A stretch of 8,279 nucleotides of DNA from Campylobacteraceae bacterium UBA1877 (GTDB lineage: Bacteria; Campylobacterota; Campylobacteria; Campylobacterales; Campylobacteraceae), in assembly GCA_002352945.1 (NCBI GenBank), contig DDHL01000120.1, positions 1 through 8,279 on the forward strand. The letters run 5' to 3'. Each line of letters starts with the position of its first letter. Positions within the stretch are counted from its first letter, which is position 1. Positions 1-6,247 of this stretch are shown here, one piece after another. The notes under the pieces were generated by a model that was given only the letters and a program-made list of their open reading frames with translations, searched no databases and was not told the origin of the DNA. The position numbers and the translations under genes were made by a program.

Positions 1-212
1 ACAGAAATTATTTTACACTACCTCCCTCGCTTTTGCACTTTGCCACTGGAATTTGTCTTTATAATAAACAAGCGCAAGATTCTCTTCTAAAAACTGCATT
101 GCTTCTAATAGTTTTTTGCTTTTAAAATCTTGAATACTTTCTTGAAGTGCCTTGTTGATTAAAACATTAAAACTTTTACTATCAACAGGAAAACCGCTTA
201 TATTTTTAGCCT

Positions 213-221
213 TTACATGTA
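213..221. repeat. TTACATGTA palindrome, copy 1
   Basis: Nine-base palindrome core (context TTTACATGTATA) in the 3' half of the broken minus-strand gene. It is one of four copies in the window. Confidence 0.6.
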
Positions 222-366
222 TAGCGTATCTGCAAAGCTCAGATTGCAAAAGAGCCTTTGGTGCAAAAATATAAATATGCGCATTTTGATACTTCTTATG
301 CAGCTCTATAAGAAAGTTTAATCGATCTTTTTTTATCAAATCAATCTCAACAAAATATACTCTAGA

Positions 367-373
367 GGGGGGG
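367..373. repeat. G7/C7 homopolymer tract inside a coding region
   Basis: Seven G on the plus strand (seven C in the sense of the minus-strand gene) lie exactly where the reading frame of the flanking gene breaks. In an AT-rich sequence such a run is rare by chance. Poly-G/C tracts inside genes are the classic slippage sites of Campylobacterota phase variation, though well-studied ones are usually eight or longer. Confidence 0.85.
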
Positions 374-510
374 AATTTCCCGCTCTTTTAGCAAATTTTG
401 CTTCATCCACCTTATGGTATTAGTATCGTCTAAAAAGCTATTTAACTTTTGAGTCTCAAAATAGAGATAACACCATTTATGCTCTGCTTGCTTATTAAAA
501 TTTTTTCTAT

Positions 511-1020
511 CTAATGTGTTACTTTCCAAAACCAACCTACTCCAAATCCAAATAGATGCGCATACCAAGCTATATTTAACCCCATGAGCAAGGGAGCAAA
601 TGAGATAACAAGGATAGCTACAATTAAACCTTTTCTATTAAACCTATCACGCCTAGCAATAAAACCAATAAGCACTGAAATTGCTCCAGAAGCTCCTACT
701 AAAACATGATTTAATCCCAAAAAATACAAAAAGAAAATGCTAAGTAGGCTTGTTAAGACACCTCCAATTAAGTAGATTGCCAAAAACTTTTTTGCCCCAA
801 GAGCATTTTCTATAAGAGATCCAAATTGGTATAAAACAGCCATATTCATTCCAAGATGCACTAGACTTGCGTGCATAAACATGGATGTAAGAGGCTGCCA
901 CCAAAACCCTTCTTCAAAAAAGAATCTATTAAGTCCAAAAAATACGGTATCGTATTTGGTTAATTGCTGAAAAATGAATCCAAAAAAAGTTACAATAATT
1001 ATCACAATTGTTGCATTCAA
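511..1020 (-). CDS. Rhomboid-family intramembrane serine protease
   Basis: Small polytopic membrane protein of 169 aa, the size of a minimal six-helix rhomboid core. Rhomboids cleave transmembrane segments of other proteins inside the inner membrane using a Ser-His dyad. Visible hallmarks are FMHASLVHLGMN (residues 48-59) with the HxxxN pair His55/Asn59 that supports the oxyanion hole, GASGAIS (109-115) with the nucleophile Ser111, and AWYAHLFGFGVGW (151-163) with the catalytic His155. All catalytic residues are present, so it should be active. The first helix is residues 3-20. The start is TTG at 1018-1020, chosen because AAGGA lies 7 nt upstream and no in-frame ATG precedes the first helix. 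The gene diverges from murA and overlaps the downstream broken gene. The substrate cannot be told from sequence. Confidence 0.93.
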   Translation of the reverse strand: MNATIVIIIVTFFGFIFQQLTKYDTVFFGLNRFFFEEGFWWQPLTSMFMHASLVHLGMNMAVLYQFGSLIENALGAKKFLAIYLIGGVLTSLLSIFFLYFLGLNHVLVGASGAISVLIGFIARRDRFNRKGLIVAILVISFAPLLMGLNIAWYAHLFGFGVGWFWKVTH

Positions 1021-1027
1021 TAAACTT

Positions 1028-1032
1028 TCCTT
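1028..1032 (-). promoter_or_regulatory. Ribosome binding site fixing the rhomboid TTG start
   Basis: AAGGA on the minus strand, 7 nt before the TTG at 1018-1020. It supports a non-ATG start for the rhomboid gene. Confidence 0.7.
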
Positions 1033-1046
1033 ACATATCCAATATC

Positions 1047-1052
1047 GTTATA
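1047..1052 (-). promoter_or_regulatory. Possible -10 element for the rhomboid gene
   Basis: TATAAC on the minus strand, about 26 nt upstream of the start codon, in an AT-rich context. No -35 element is evident, which is common in Campylobacterota sigma70 promoters. This is weak evidence from composition and position only. Confidence 0.3.
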
Positions 1053-1098
1053 GTAATACAACTTTGCTAGAAGATATCTTAATTTTCATCCTGTAAAA

Positions 1099-1127
1099 GT
1101 TACCTCTAACCAAATTTTAACTATAAT
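1099..1127 (+). promoter_or_regulatory. Likely sigma70 promoter for murA-moeA
   Basis: A perfect TATAAT at 1122-1127, followed by a short leader of about 30 nt to the murA ribosome site (AAGGAT at 1151-1156). The -35 position, 17 nt upstream (GTTACC, 1099-1104), is a poor match. Weak -35 boxes are usual in this phylum. Confidence 0.5.
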
Positions 1128-1166
1128 TTTCCACCATCTCATGCTCTAAGAAGGATAAAAATTAAT

Positions 1167-2429
1167 ATGGATTATTTGCATATCGAAGGACGCTACCCTT
1201 TAAGTGGAACGGTAGAAATTTCTGGGGCTAAAAATGCAGCTCTTCCACTTTTAGCAGTTACTCTTTTATCATCAACCCCTGTTAGACTTACTAACGTTCC
1301 TGATGTAGCTGATGTAAGAACTTTTATAACACTCTTAAGCCATCTTGGAGCTTCATGTTCACAAAAAAATAAGAGTGTAAAAATAGATACCCTTAAAGTC
1401 AAATCTACTTGTGCAAAATATGACATAGTGCGCAAAATGCGCGCTTCAATTTTAACTCTTGGGCCTCTTCTTACTAGATTTGGACACTGCGAAGTCTCCT
1501 TGCCCGGCGGATGCGCCATTGGTCAAAGACCGATTGATTTGCACTTAAAAGCGCTTGAACAGATGGGGGCACACATCGATATTAAACAAGGCTATGTAAT
1601 AGCTACCGCAACAGATGGTTTAAAGGGTGCTAATATTGTGTTTGATAAGATAACTGTAACTGGTAGTGAAAATATTATTATGGCAGCAGCTTTGGCTCAT
1701 GGCAAAACAAACCTTGTAAATGTTGCCAAAGAGCCCGAAGTAGTTCAACTCTGTGAAGTTTTAAATAGTGCTGGAGTAAAAATCGAGGGAATTGGAAGCG
1801 ATGAGCTTACAATTTATGGAACTGGACAAGCACTTTTGAAACTCGATAAAATCAAAGTAATTCCAGATCGCATTGAAGCTGGAACTTATCTTTGTGCTGG
1901 AGCAATTACTAATAGCCTCATAACACTTACTAAAGTATGCCCTGAACACTTAAGGGCTTTAACAAGAAAACTGCAAAAAATGGGCTTTGGAATTGAAGAA
2001 AGTGAAGATACAATTAAGCTTATTCCAGCAAAACTTATCCAATCTGCCGATATTGAAACAAGTGAATATCCAGGATTTCCAACAGATATGCAAGCTCAAT
2101 TCATGGCCCTTGCAACACAGGCTAATGGAACAAGTGTTATTGATGAGCGCCTTTTTGAAAATCGTTTTATGCATGTAAGTGAACTTGTTAGAATGGGAGC
2201 ACAGATTAAATTAAAAGGTCACAGTGCAACAGTTCAAGGGCAAACTCCCCTTACAGGTGCTGATGTGATGGCAACAGATTTGCGAGCCAGTTCAGCTCTA
2301 GTGCTCGCCGCGCTGGTCGCACAAGGCTCAACTCGTATCCATAGAATCTATCACCTTGATAGAGGATATGAGGATTTGGAGGGAAAATTAGCAGCCCTTG
2401 GCGCTAAAATAACTAGATTAAAAGAGTAG
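1167..2429 (+). CDS. murA: UDP-N-acetylglucosamine 1-carboxyvinyltransferase MurA
   Basis: Cytoplasmic enzyme for the first committed step of peptidoglycan synthesis: it transfers enolpyruvate from PEP to the 3'-OH of UDP-GlcNAc. The 420 aa length is standard. Visible motifs are [12 protein letters not shown] (18-29) with the substrate-binding Lys22-Asn23, Arg92 in KMRAS, and the mobile catalytic loop [14 protein letters not shown] (113-126). FPTDMQ (304-309) holds the general base Asp307, and the C-terminal [18 protein letters not shown] completes the set. The loop residue is Cys116, so the protein has the usual fosfomycin-alkylated cysteine; the natural Asp replacement that gives resistance is absent. 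The start is ATG, with AAGGAT 10 nt upstream and TATAAT in front. It is the first gene of a likely two-gene unit with moeA, 3 nt downstream, although the two pathways are unrelated. Confidence 0.98.
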   Translation: MDYLHIEGRYPLSGTVEISGAKNAALPLLAVTLLSSTPVRLTNVPDVADVRTFITLLSHLGASCSQKNKSVKIDTLKVKSTCAKYDIVRKMRASILTLGPLLTRFGHCEVSLPGGCAIGQRPIDLHLKALEQMGAHIDIKQGYVIATATDGLKGANIVFDKITVTGSENIIMAAALAHGKTNLVNVAKEPEVVQLCEVLNSAGVKIEGIGSDELTIYGTGQALLKLDKIKVIPDRIEAGTYLCAGAITNSLITLTKVCPEHLRALTRKLQKMGFGIEESEDTIKLIPAKLIQSADIETSEYPGFPTDMQAQFMALATQANGTSVIDERLFENRFMHVSELVRMGAQIKLKGHSATVQGQTPLTGADVMATDLRASSALVLAALVAQGSTRIHRIYHLDRGYEDLEGKLAALGAKITRLKE

Positions 2430-2432
2430 GAC

Positions 2433-3623
2433 ATGAAAACAAATTTAACATTAAATGATGCCAAAAAGGCACTTTTATCTATAATTGAGCCCATAAAAAC
2501 AGCTCAAATCATCCCGCTTGAAATGGCTCTTGGCAAAGTGTGTGCATCTGCAATCATTTGCCAAAAAAACCTTCCTTCATACAATAATGCAGCACTTGAT
2601 GGCTTTGCATTTAAATATAAAGAGGATTTAGATGAGCTTGAAATTGTAGCAACAATTTACGCTGGAGATATTCAAGAGCCAATTTTAAAAGAGAACCAGT
2701 GTTATAAAATTATGACAGGAGCCAAAGTACCAGAAGATGCAGATACAATTGTGCCTTTTGAAGCTGCAGTTAAGTACACGAACACTCATGTAACCTTACC
2801 AAAAGGAGTTAAAAAAGGAAATGCTTTTAGACTCAAAGGTGAGGAGCAAAAAAAGGGAAATGTTCTTTTTCCAAAGGGTGTGAAGATAAAATCGAGCCAT
2901 ATTGCAATGCTAGCAGCTCAGGGCATTACCCATATTGAAGTTATCTCAACGCCAAAAATTGCCATTGCGTCAACTGGTGATGAATTAAAAGAGCCTTGGC
3001 AAATAAGCAGCGAAGATGAAATCTATAATGCTAATGCCTTTGGAGTGGGTGCAATTTTAGAAAGTTATGGCTTTAAAAGTGAGTATGTTGGAGTAATTCC
3101 AGACGATTTAGAAGCATCTAAAAAATTTATTGGAAATTTATTAGATTATGATCTTCTCATAACAAGTGGCGGAGTTAGCATGGGTGAGGCTGATTATGTG
3201 CAAGCAAGTTTAGAAAGCCATGGTTTTAAACCAATCTTTCATGGAATAAATTTAAAGCCAGGCCGTCCAACAATGGCAGGAAAAATGGGAAAAACCCTCG
3301 TTATTGCCCTTCCTGGAAATCCAATGGCTGCATATTTAAATGCATTTTTGCTAGCTATTCCAGCCCTAAAAGCTCTCCAGCACCAAAAAGATGATGCTTT
3401 AAGTATTCATGCAATCAACCAAACTCCTTTTACATGTAAAGGCAATCGCAACGAGCTCGTTTTAGGCCATTACGAAGATGGAAAATTTTATGTAACAAGA
3501 AACAATAAATATGGCTCTGGCATGATTACGCCGCTACTTGAAAGCAATGCTCTTTTTATAGCCTCTTTGGAGACGAAAAATGTTGAAAAAGATGCATCTA
3601 TTAAAATCACCCTATTGCCCTAA
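2433..3623 (+). CDS. moeA: Molybdopterin molybdenumtransferase MoeA
   Basis: Last step of molybdenum cofactor synthesis: MoeA inserts molybdate (or tungstate) into adenylylated molybdopterin. The 396 aa length is typical. Family motifs appear in order: the N-terminal YNNAALDGFA (50-59), IMTGAKVPEDADTIVPFE (93-110), then in the MoCF-binding core STGDEL, TSGGVSMGEADYV (about 243-255), INLKPGRPT and LPGNPMAAY (about 292-300). The acidic residues of these motifs that contact molybdate or the cofactor are present. A C-terminal barrel-like domain ends the protein. The start is ATG 3 nt after the murA stop, with AAAGAG 6 nt upstream, so it is co-transcribed with murA. Its presence implies Mo/W enzymes such as formate dehydrogenase or nitrate reductase elsewhere in the genome (inference). 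Campylobacterota may carry more than one moeA paralogue, and which one this is cannot be told here. Confidence 0.96.
   Translation: MKTNLTLNDAKKALLSIIEPIKTAQIIPLEMALGKVCASAIICQKNLPSYNNAALDGFAFKYKEDLDELEIVATIYAGDIQEPILKENQCYKIMTGAKVPEDADTIVPFEAAVKYTNTHVTLPKGVKKGNAFRLKGEEQKKGNVLFPKGVKIKSSHIAMLAAQGITHIEVISTPKIAIASTGDELKEPWQISSEDEIYNANAFGVGAILESYGFKSEYVGVIPDDLEASKKFIGNLLDYDLLITSGGVSMGEADYVQASLESHGFKPIFHGINLKPGRPTMAGKMGKTLVIALPGNPMAAYLNAFLLAIPALKALQHQKDDALSIHAINQTPFTCKGNRNELVLGHYEDGKFYVTRNNKYGSGMITPLLESNALFIASLETKNVEKDASIKITLLP
3429..3440. repeat. TTTACATGTAAA palindrome, copy 2
   Basis: Perfect 12-base palindrome inside moeA, read in frame as Phe-Thr-Cys-Lys. The flanks (CCT before, AGG after) extend the symmetry imperfectly. 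Confidence 0.65.
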
Positions 3624-3647
3624 AACATCCTCTTTTTGGGGCAATAG
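3612..3647 (+). terminator. Stem-loop at the 3' end of moeA
   Basis: CTATTGCCC (3612-3620) and GGGCAATAG (3639-3647) form a perfect 9-bp stem around an 18-nt loop. The moeA stop codon TAA is the first three bases of the loop. No T tract follows, so it is not a textbook intrinsic terminator. It could still end or stabilise the murA-moeA transcript before the tRNA promoter begins at 3661. Confidence 0.45.
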
Positions 3648-3660
3648 AAGCAAAAAATAC

Positions 3661-3689
3661 TTGACAATAAGGGTTGAATTTGCTAATAT
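3661..3689 (+). promoter_or_regulatory. Near-consensus sigma70 promoter for tRNA-Gly and the downstream operon
   Basis: A perfect TTGACA (3661-3666), a 17-nt spacer and TAATAT (3684-3689). A start near 3696 would leave a leader of about 9 nt before the mature tRNA 5' end. This is the strongest promoter in the window. With no terminator between the tRNA and flgA, it probably drives flgA to speA as well. Confidence 0.85.
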
Positions 3690-3704
3690 TTCACTCTCAT
3701 TTTT

Positions 3705-3779
3705 GCGGGAATAGCTCAGTGGTAGAGCACAACCTTGCCAAGGTTGGGGTCGCGAGTTCGAACCTCGTTTCCCGCTCCA
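3705..3779 (+). tRNA. tRNA-Gly (anticodon GCC)
   Basis: A complete 75-nt cloverleaf with encoded CCA. The acceptor stem GCGGGAA/TTCCCGC (3705-3711/3769-3775) is fully paired, followed by discriminator T3776 and CCA 3777-3779. The D stem is GCTC/GAGC, and the anticodon stem is CAACC/GGTTG with loop TTGCCAA and anticodon GCC at 3737-3739. The variable region is GGGTC. The T arm GCGAG-TTCGAAC-CTCGT closes with one G-T pair. It reads GGC and GGU. It has its own strong promoter. Its last base is also the first base of the only in-frame ATT near the flgA signal peptide, so tRNA 3' processing and flgA expression are physically linked. Confidence 0.98.
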
Positions 3780-4669
3780 TTTTTCTACTTCTTTTGCTTT
3801 CTTTAACCCTTTTTGCTAAAACCATTGTCATTGAGCCTGAATATTGCACTCGCAACGACTCATTGATGTTAAGCGATATATATTTAGATGCTAAAAAGGA
3901 TGCAATTCTTATTGATTTGCCAAATACATCTCGATTTCAAATTCCAACTATCCGATTAAAAGCAGCTTTGAAAAAACATGGATTTACCTCTATAACTGAC
4001 AATACCAAAGGTTTAATTACCATTAGTAAAATGTGTATAGACAACCAACTGTTGCAGCCCTTAGAAGATTTGCTTCGTTTGGAGTTTCAAAAAGTTTATA
4101 AAACAATTGAAATTATAAATCTTACCATCCGTCCTAAAACTCCTTTGCCGCCAAATTTTAAGGATTTTACTTTTGAAAAGTGGCGCATTAATAAATCAAT
4201 TTTACGGCGTCAAAAGGGAAATTTTACTGCAACCTATCTTGACATAAAGGGGTTGCGAAAAACCTTCTATTTTTATTTTGAAATAGATGCAAGACTCCAT
4301 GGATTTAAAGCAAAAAATAATCTCCCAAACGGTACAATCCTAGCCCCTGAAGCCATTGAGAGTGCAGTTTTTGATTTAGATGAGATCAACGATATACCCC
4401 TTGAAGAGTTTGAGCCAAACAGATGGGTATTAAAGAATTATATTCGACAAGGAACTATAATTTTATTGCGCCATCTTGAACCAAAACCGCTAGTTAGCAG
4501 GCACGATTACGTGGATGCATTAATCAAAGATGGGGGCTTGACAATCACAATTCGAGCCCAAGCTTTAAATGATGGAAAAAAAGGTGATATAATCCGTATT
4601 AAAACAAGCGATGGGCGGATGTTAAATGGGGTTGTTATCTCAAACACAAAGGTGCTTATAAAAGAATGA
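3779..4669 (+). CDS. flgA: Flagellar basal-body P-ring formation protein FlgA (start uncertain)
   Basis: Periplasmic chaperone needed for FlgI P-ring assembly. The N-terminus is a hydrophobic signal-peptide core, [13 protein letters not shown], then KTIVIEPE. The middle region (about residues 15-165) is poorly conserved and holds the only two cysteines, in EYCTRND and SKMCIDN, possibly a periplasmic disulfide. The C-terminal SAF-like part has [39 protein letters not shown] and GRMLNGVV, the classic FlgA pattern. At about 296 aa it is longer than many FlgA proteins. No ATG, GTG or SD lies between the tRNA and the signal peptide. The candidates are ATT at 3779 (sharing its A with the tRNA CCA), TTG at 3794 (which leaves too short a signal), or GTG at 3719 inside the tRNA. 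I annotate from 3779 as a placeholder. It overlaps ubiX by ATGA. Confidence 0.88.
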   Translation: MFLLLLLSLTLFAKTIVIEPEYCTRNDSLMLSDIYLDAKKDAILIDLPNTSRFQIPTIRLKAALKKHGFTSITDNTKGLITISKMCIDNQLLQPLEDLLRLEFQKVYKTIEIINLTIRPKTPLPPNFKDFTFEKWRINKSILRRQKGNFTATYLDIKGLRKTFYFYFEIDARLHGFKAKNNLPNGTILAPEAIESAVFDLDEINDIPLEEFEPNRWVLKNYIRQGTIILLRHLEPKPLVSRHDYVDALIKDGGLTITIRAQALNDGKKGDIIRIKTSDGRMLNGVVISNTKVLIKE

Positions 4670-5190
4670 AACGGTTAATTATTGGCATTAGCGGAGCAAG
4701 CGGAGTCCATTTAGCAAAACGCTTTATTGCTAAAATGCCAAAAGATTATGAACTGTATGTTATCCCTTCCGAGGGAGCTTTACATGTAAACGCTAAAGAG
4801 GAAAATATTACCCTTTTAGATGACAAAGATGTGGGTGCAATTTGTGCATCTGGATCTTTTTTAAACGAAGGAATGATAATCTTACCTTGCAGTATGAATA
4901 CTCTTGCTAAAATTGCTTGTGGCATCAGCGATACTCTACTAACTCGCACTGCAAGTGTTATGTTAAAAGAGAGGCGCAAGCTCCTCTTGGCTCCTCGTGA
5001 AATGCCATTTAGCACCATTGCTTTAGAGAATATGCACAAGCTCTCATCTCTTGGAGTAATTATCTCACCTCCAATTGTTGGCTACTACTCAAAGCCAAAC
5101 TCACTGGAGGAAATGGAGGATTTTATGATTGGAAAATGGATGGATAGCTTAGGAATTGAGCATAATCTATTTAAACGGTGGCAAGGATGA
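4666..5190 (+). CDS. ubiX: Flavin prenyltransferase UbiX
   Basis: Makes prenylated FMN from reduced FMN and a dimethylallyl donor; the product is the cofactor of UbiD-type decarboxylases. At 174 aa it is slightly shorter than the usual 185-200. Visible motifs are the flavin-binding IGISGASG (6-13), [16 protein letters not shown] (74-89) with the SMxTLA signature at 76-81, and [17 protein letters not shown] (100-116). The C-terminal [21 protein letters not shown] matches the family end. The start ATG overlaps the flgA stop (ATGA), so translation is probably coupled; only a weak AAAAGA precedes it. Campylobacterota make menaquinone, generally by the futalosine route, in which a UbiX/UbiD-like pair acts late. 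That is the likely role here by inference. UbiD is not in the window. Confidence 0.95.
   Translation: MKRLIIGISGASGVHLAKRFIAKMPKDYELYVIPSEGALHVNAKEENITLLDDKDVGAICASGSFLNEGMIILPCSMNTLAKIACGISDTLLTRTASVMLKERRKLLLAPREMPFSTIALENMHKLSSLGVIISPPIVGYYSKPNSLEEMEDFMIGKWMDSLGIEHNLFKRWQG
4779..4790. repeat. TTTACATGTAAA palindrome, copy 3
   Basis: Perfect 12-base palindrome inside ubiX, read as Leu-His-Val-Asn, a different frame from the moeA copy. The DNA word is kept, not a peptide motif. Confidence 0.65.
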
Positions 5191-5666
5191 ATCTTTTAAC
5201 AAAAGCGATCTATCCTGGCACGTTTGATCCTATAACCAATGGCCACTTAGATATTATCAAACGGGCAACAAGGGTTTTTAGTCATGTCATTGTTGCAGTT
5301 GCTCACTCTGAAGAAAAACGCCCCCACTTTAGCCTAAAAAAACGTGTTGAAATGGCAAAGGCTGCCACAAAAGATTTTCCAAGTGTTGAAGTGGTCTCTT
5401 TTAAAAATTTGCTAGTAGATTTTGCTAGATCAAACGATGCAAAGATGATTATAAGAGGTCTTCGAGCAGTAAGTGATTTTGAGTATGAACTTCAAATTGG
5501 TTATGCAAACTCATCAATGTGGAAAGAGCTAGAGACAATGTATCTTATGCCAAGTTTGCAAAACGCATTCATAAGCTCTTCTATTGTACGCTCCATTTTA
5601 AAACACAATGGAGATGTATCGCACCTTGTGCCAAATTCTGTTTTACCCTTTTTGAAGGAGTATTGA
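5187..5666 (+). CDS. coaD: Phosphopantetheine adenylyltransferase CoaD
   Basis: Penultimate step of coenzyme A synthesis: 4'-phosphopantetheine plus ATP gives dephospho-CoA plus PPi. Its 159 aa is the normal PPAT length. Motifs are [19 protein letters not shown] (9-27) with the nucleotidyltransferase TxGH (17-20), [25 protein letters not shown] (90-101), and ISSSIVRSI (129-137) that closes the ATP site. I chose the ATG at 5187 rather than the in-frame GTG at 5178 because the homologous block begins within a few residues and GGTGG lies 5 nt upstream. The ATG overlaps the ubiX stop as ATGA. The stop overlaps the tmk start as TGATG. Confidence 0.97.
   Translation: MNLLTKAIYPGTFDPITNGHLDIIKRATRVFSHVIVAVAHSEEKRPHFSLKKRVEMAKAATKDFPSVEVVSFKNLLVDFARSNDAKMIIRGLRAVSDFEYELQIGYANSSMWKELETMYLMPSLQNAFISSSIVRSILKHNGDVSHLVPNSVLPFLKEY
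5655..5660 (+). promoter_or_regulatory. Ribosome binding site deciding the tmk start
   Basis: AAGGAG, 5 nt before ATG 5666, inside the coaD 3' end. It settles the tmk start against the longer in-frame extension back to 5519, which would overlap coaD out of frame. Confidence 0.8.
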
Positions 5667-6247
5667 TGGTAATTTGGTTTGAGGGTGTTGATACCTGTGG
5701 AAAGACAACACAAATTCAAAAACTAGCTCTTACATGTAAAGATATAATCACAACAAAAGAGCCCGGAGGAACGGAGCTTGGAAGCTCAATTAGAGAGTTG
5801 ATTCTCCATCAAAAAACTCCCATTTCAGCTACTAGTGAAATGTTTCTTTTTTTAGCCGATCGGGCTGAGCATTATGAAAAAATCATAAAAGAAAACCCAG
5901 ATAAACTCATCTTAAGCGATCGAGGTTTTATCTCTGGCATAGCTTATGCATTAGCAAATTCAAAAGAGCTTGATTTAGGAACTTTGTTGTGGTTAAATCG
6001 CCTTGCAATGGGTGGAAAATTTGAAGGAAAAATAGTCTTTTTTAAAACCACCAAAGAGTTGATCCATGCAAGAATGAGTCAAAAAAATCATGACAATATT
6101 GAATCAAGAGGTATTGATTATCTTTTAAAAGTTCAAGACTTAATGGAAAAAATAGTTGCACGGCTTGAGCTGCCAGTCCTTCAAGTTGATGCTAGCAATT
6201 CCAAAGAAGAGATACAAAGAGTTATTAAAGGATTTATAGATGATTAA
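5666..6247 (+). CDS. tmk: Thymidylate kinase Tmk
   Basis: Phosphorylates dTMP to dTDP with ATP, an essential step to dTTP. The 193 aa length fits the family (about 190-215). The P-loop is GVDTCGKTTQ (7-16), with Lys13 and the TMPK-type Asp9. TKEPGGTELG (30-39) and the FLADRAEHY segment (62-70) contact the nucleotide, and the DRX signature is SDRGFISG (84-91). The lid region follows around QKNHDNIESRG. It begins at an ATG that shares one base with the coaD stop, behind a good SD. It overlaps hisS by 8 nt, which suggests coupled translation. I see no missing residue. Confidence 0.97.
   Translation: MVIWFEGVDTCGKTTQIQKLALTCKDIITTKEPGGTELGSSIRELILHQKTPISATSEMFLFLADRAEHYEKIIKENPDKLILSDRGFISGIAYALANSKELDLGTLLWLNRLAMGGKFEGKIVFFKTTKELIHARMSQKNHDNIESRGIDYLLKVQDLMEKIVARLELPVLQVDASNSKEEIQRVIKGFIDD
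5730..5740. repeat. TTACATGTAAA palindrome, copy 4
   Basis: Near-complete copy (a C replaces the first T of the 12-mer) inside tmk, read as Leu-Thr-Cys-Lys. Confidence 0.6.

Larger units (their letters stand above)
13..529 (-). pseudogene. Unrecognised gene split in two frames at a C7 run
   Basis: Two adjacent reading frames look like one gene. The 5' part runs from about 529 (TTG, beginning MESNTLDRKNF) to a TAG at 362-364 and ends KEREIPPL. The 3' part is open from 387 down to the TAA at 13-15 and continues SRVYFVEIDLIKKDRL. They meet in a run of seven C (367-373). With six C (or nine) the frame reads through as EIPPSRVYFVEID, giving about 171 aa. The 3' half alone has only a TTG at 337-339 with no convincing ribosome site, which favours a single gene. 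I do not recognise the family. The predicted alternation of hydrophobic strands (WCYLYFE, VYFVEID, HIYIFA) and helices is vaguely like a receiver fold, but this is weak inference. It overlaps the 3' end of the rhomboid gene by about 19 nt, so it is probably co-transcribed and translationally coupled. It may be phase-variable, decaying or a sequencing error. Confidence 0.6.

Noticed and set aside
1021..1166. Riboswitch or small RNA between the rhomboid gene and murA
   Set aside because: Only promoter-like boxes and short AT-rich leaders are visible. I see no stable stem or conserved aptamer pattern in these 146 bases.
1193..1519. Open frame on the minus strand opposite murA
   Set aside because: It is antisense to a certain gene, has no family resemblance and no ribosome site. 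The same applies to the shorter antisense frames opposite murA, ubiX, coaD, hisS and speA.
3674..3778. In-frame N-terminal extension of FlgA through the tRNA (the [22 protein letters not shown] reading)
   Set aside because: This is the translation of tRNA-Gly itself, a familiar annotation artefact. The TTG at 3674 lies upstream of the predicted transcription start, so it would not be in the mRNA.
5178..5186. GTG start for CoaD
   Set aside because: It is possible, but the ATG at 5187 has better spacing to GGTGG, gives the usual length and makes the ATGA overlap seen at the previous gene.
5519..5665. A 49-residue N-terminal extension of Tmk
   Set aside because: It overlaps coaD out of frame. 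The P-loop begins within a few residues of ATG 5666, which has its own AAGGAG.
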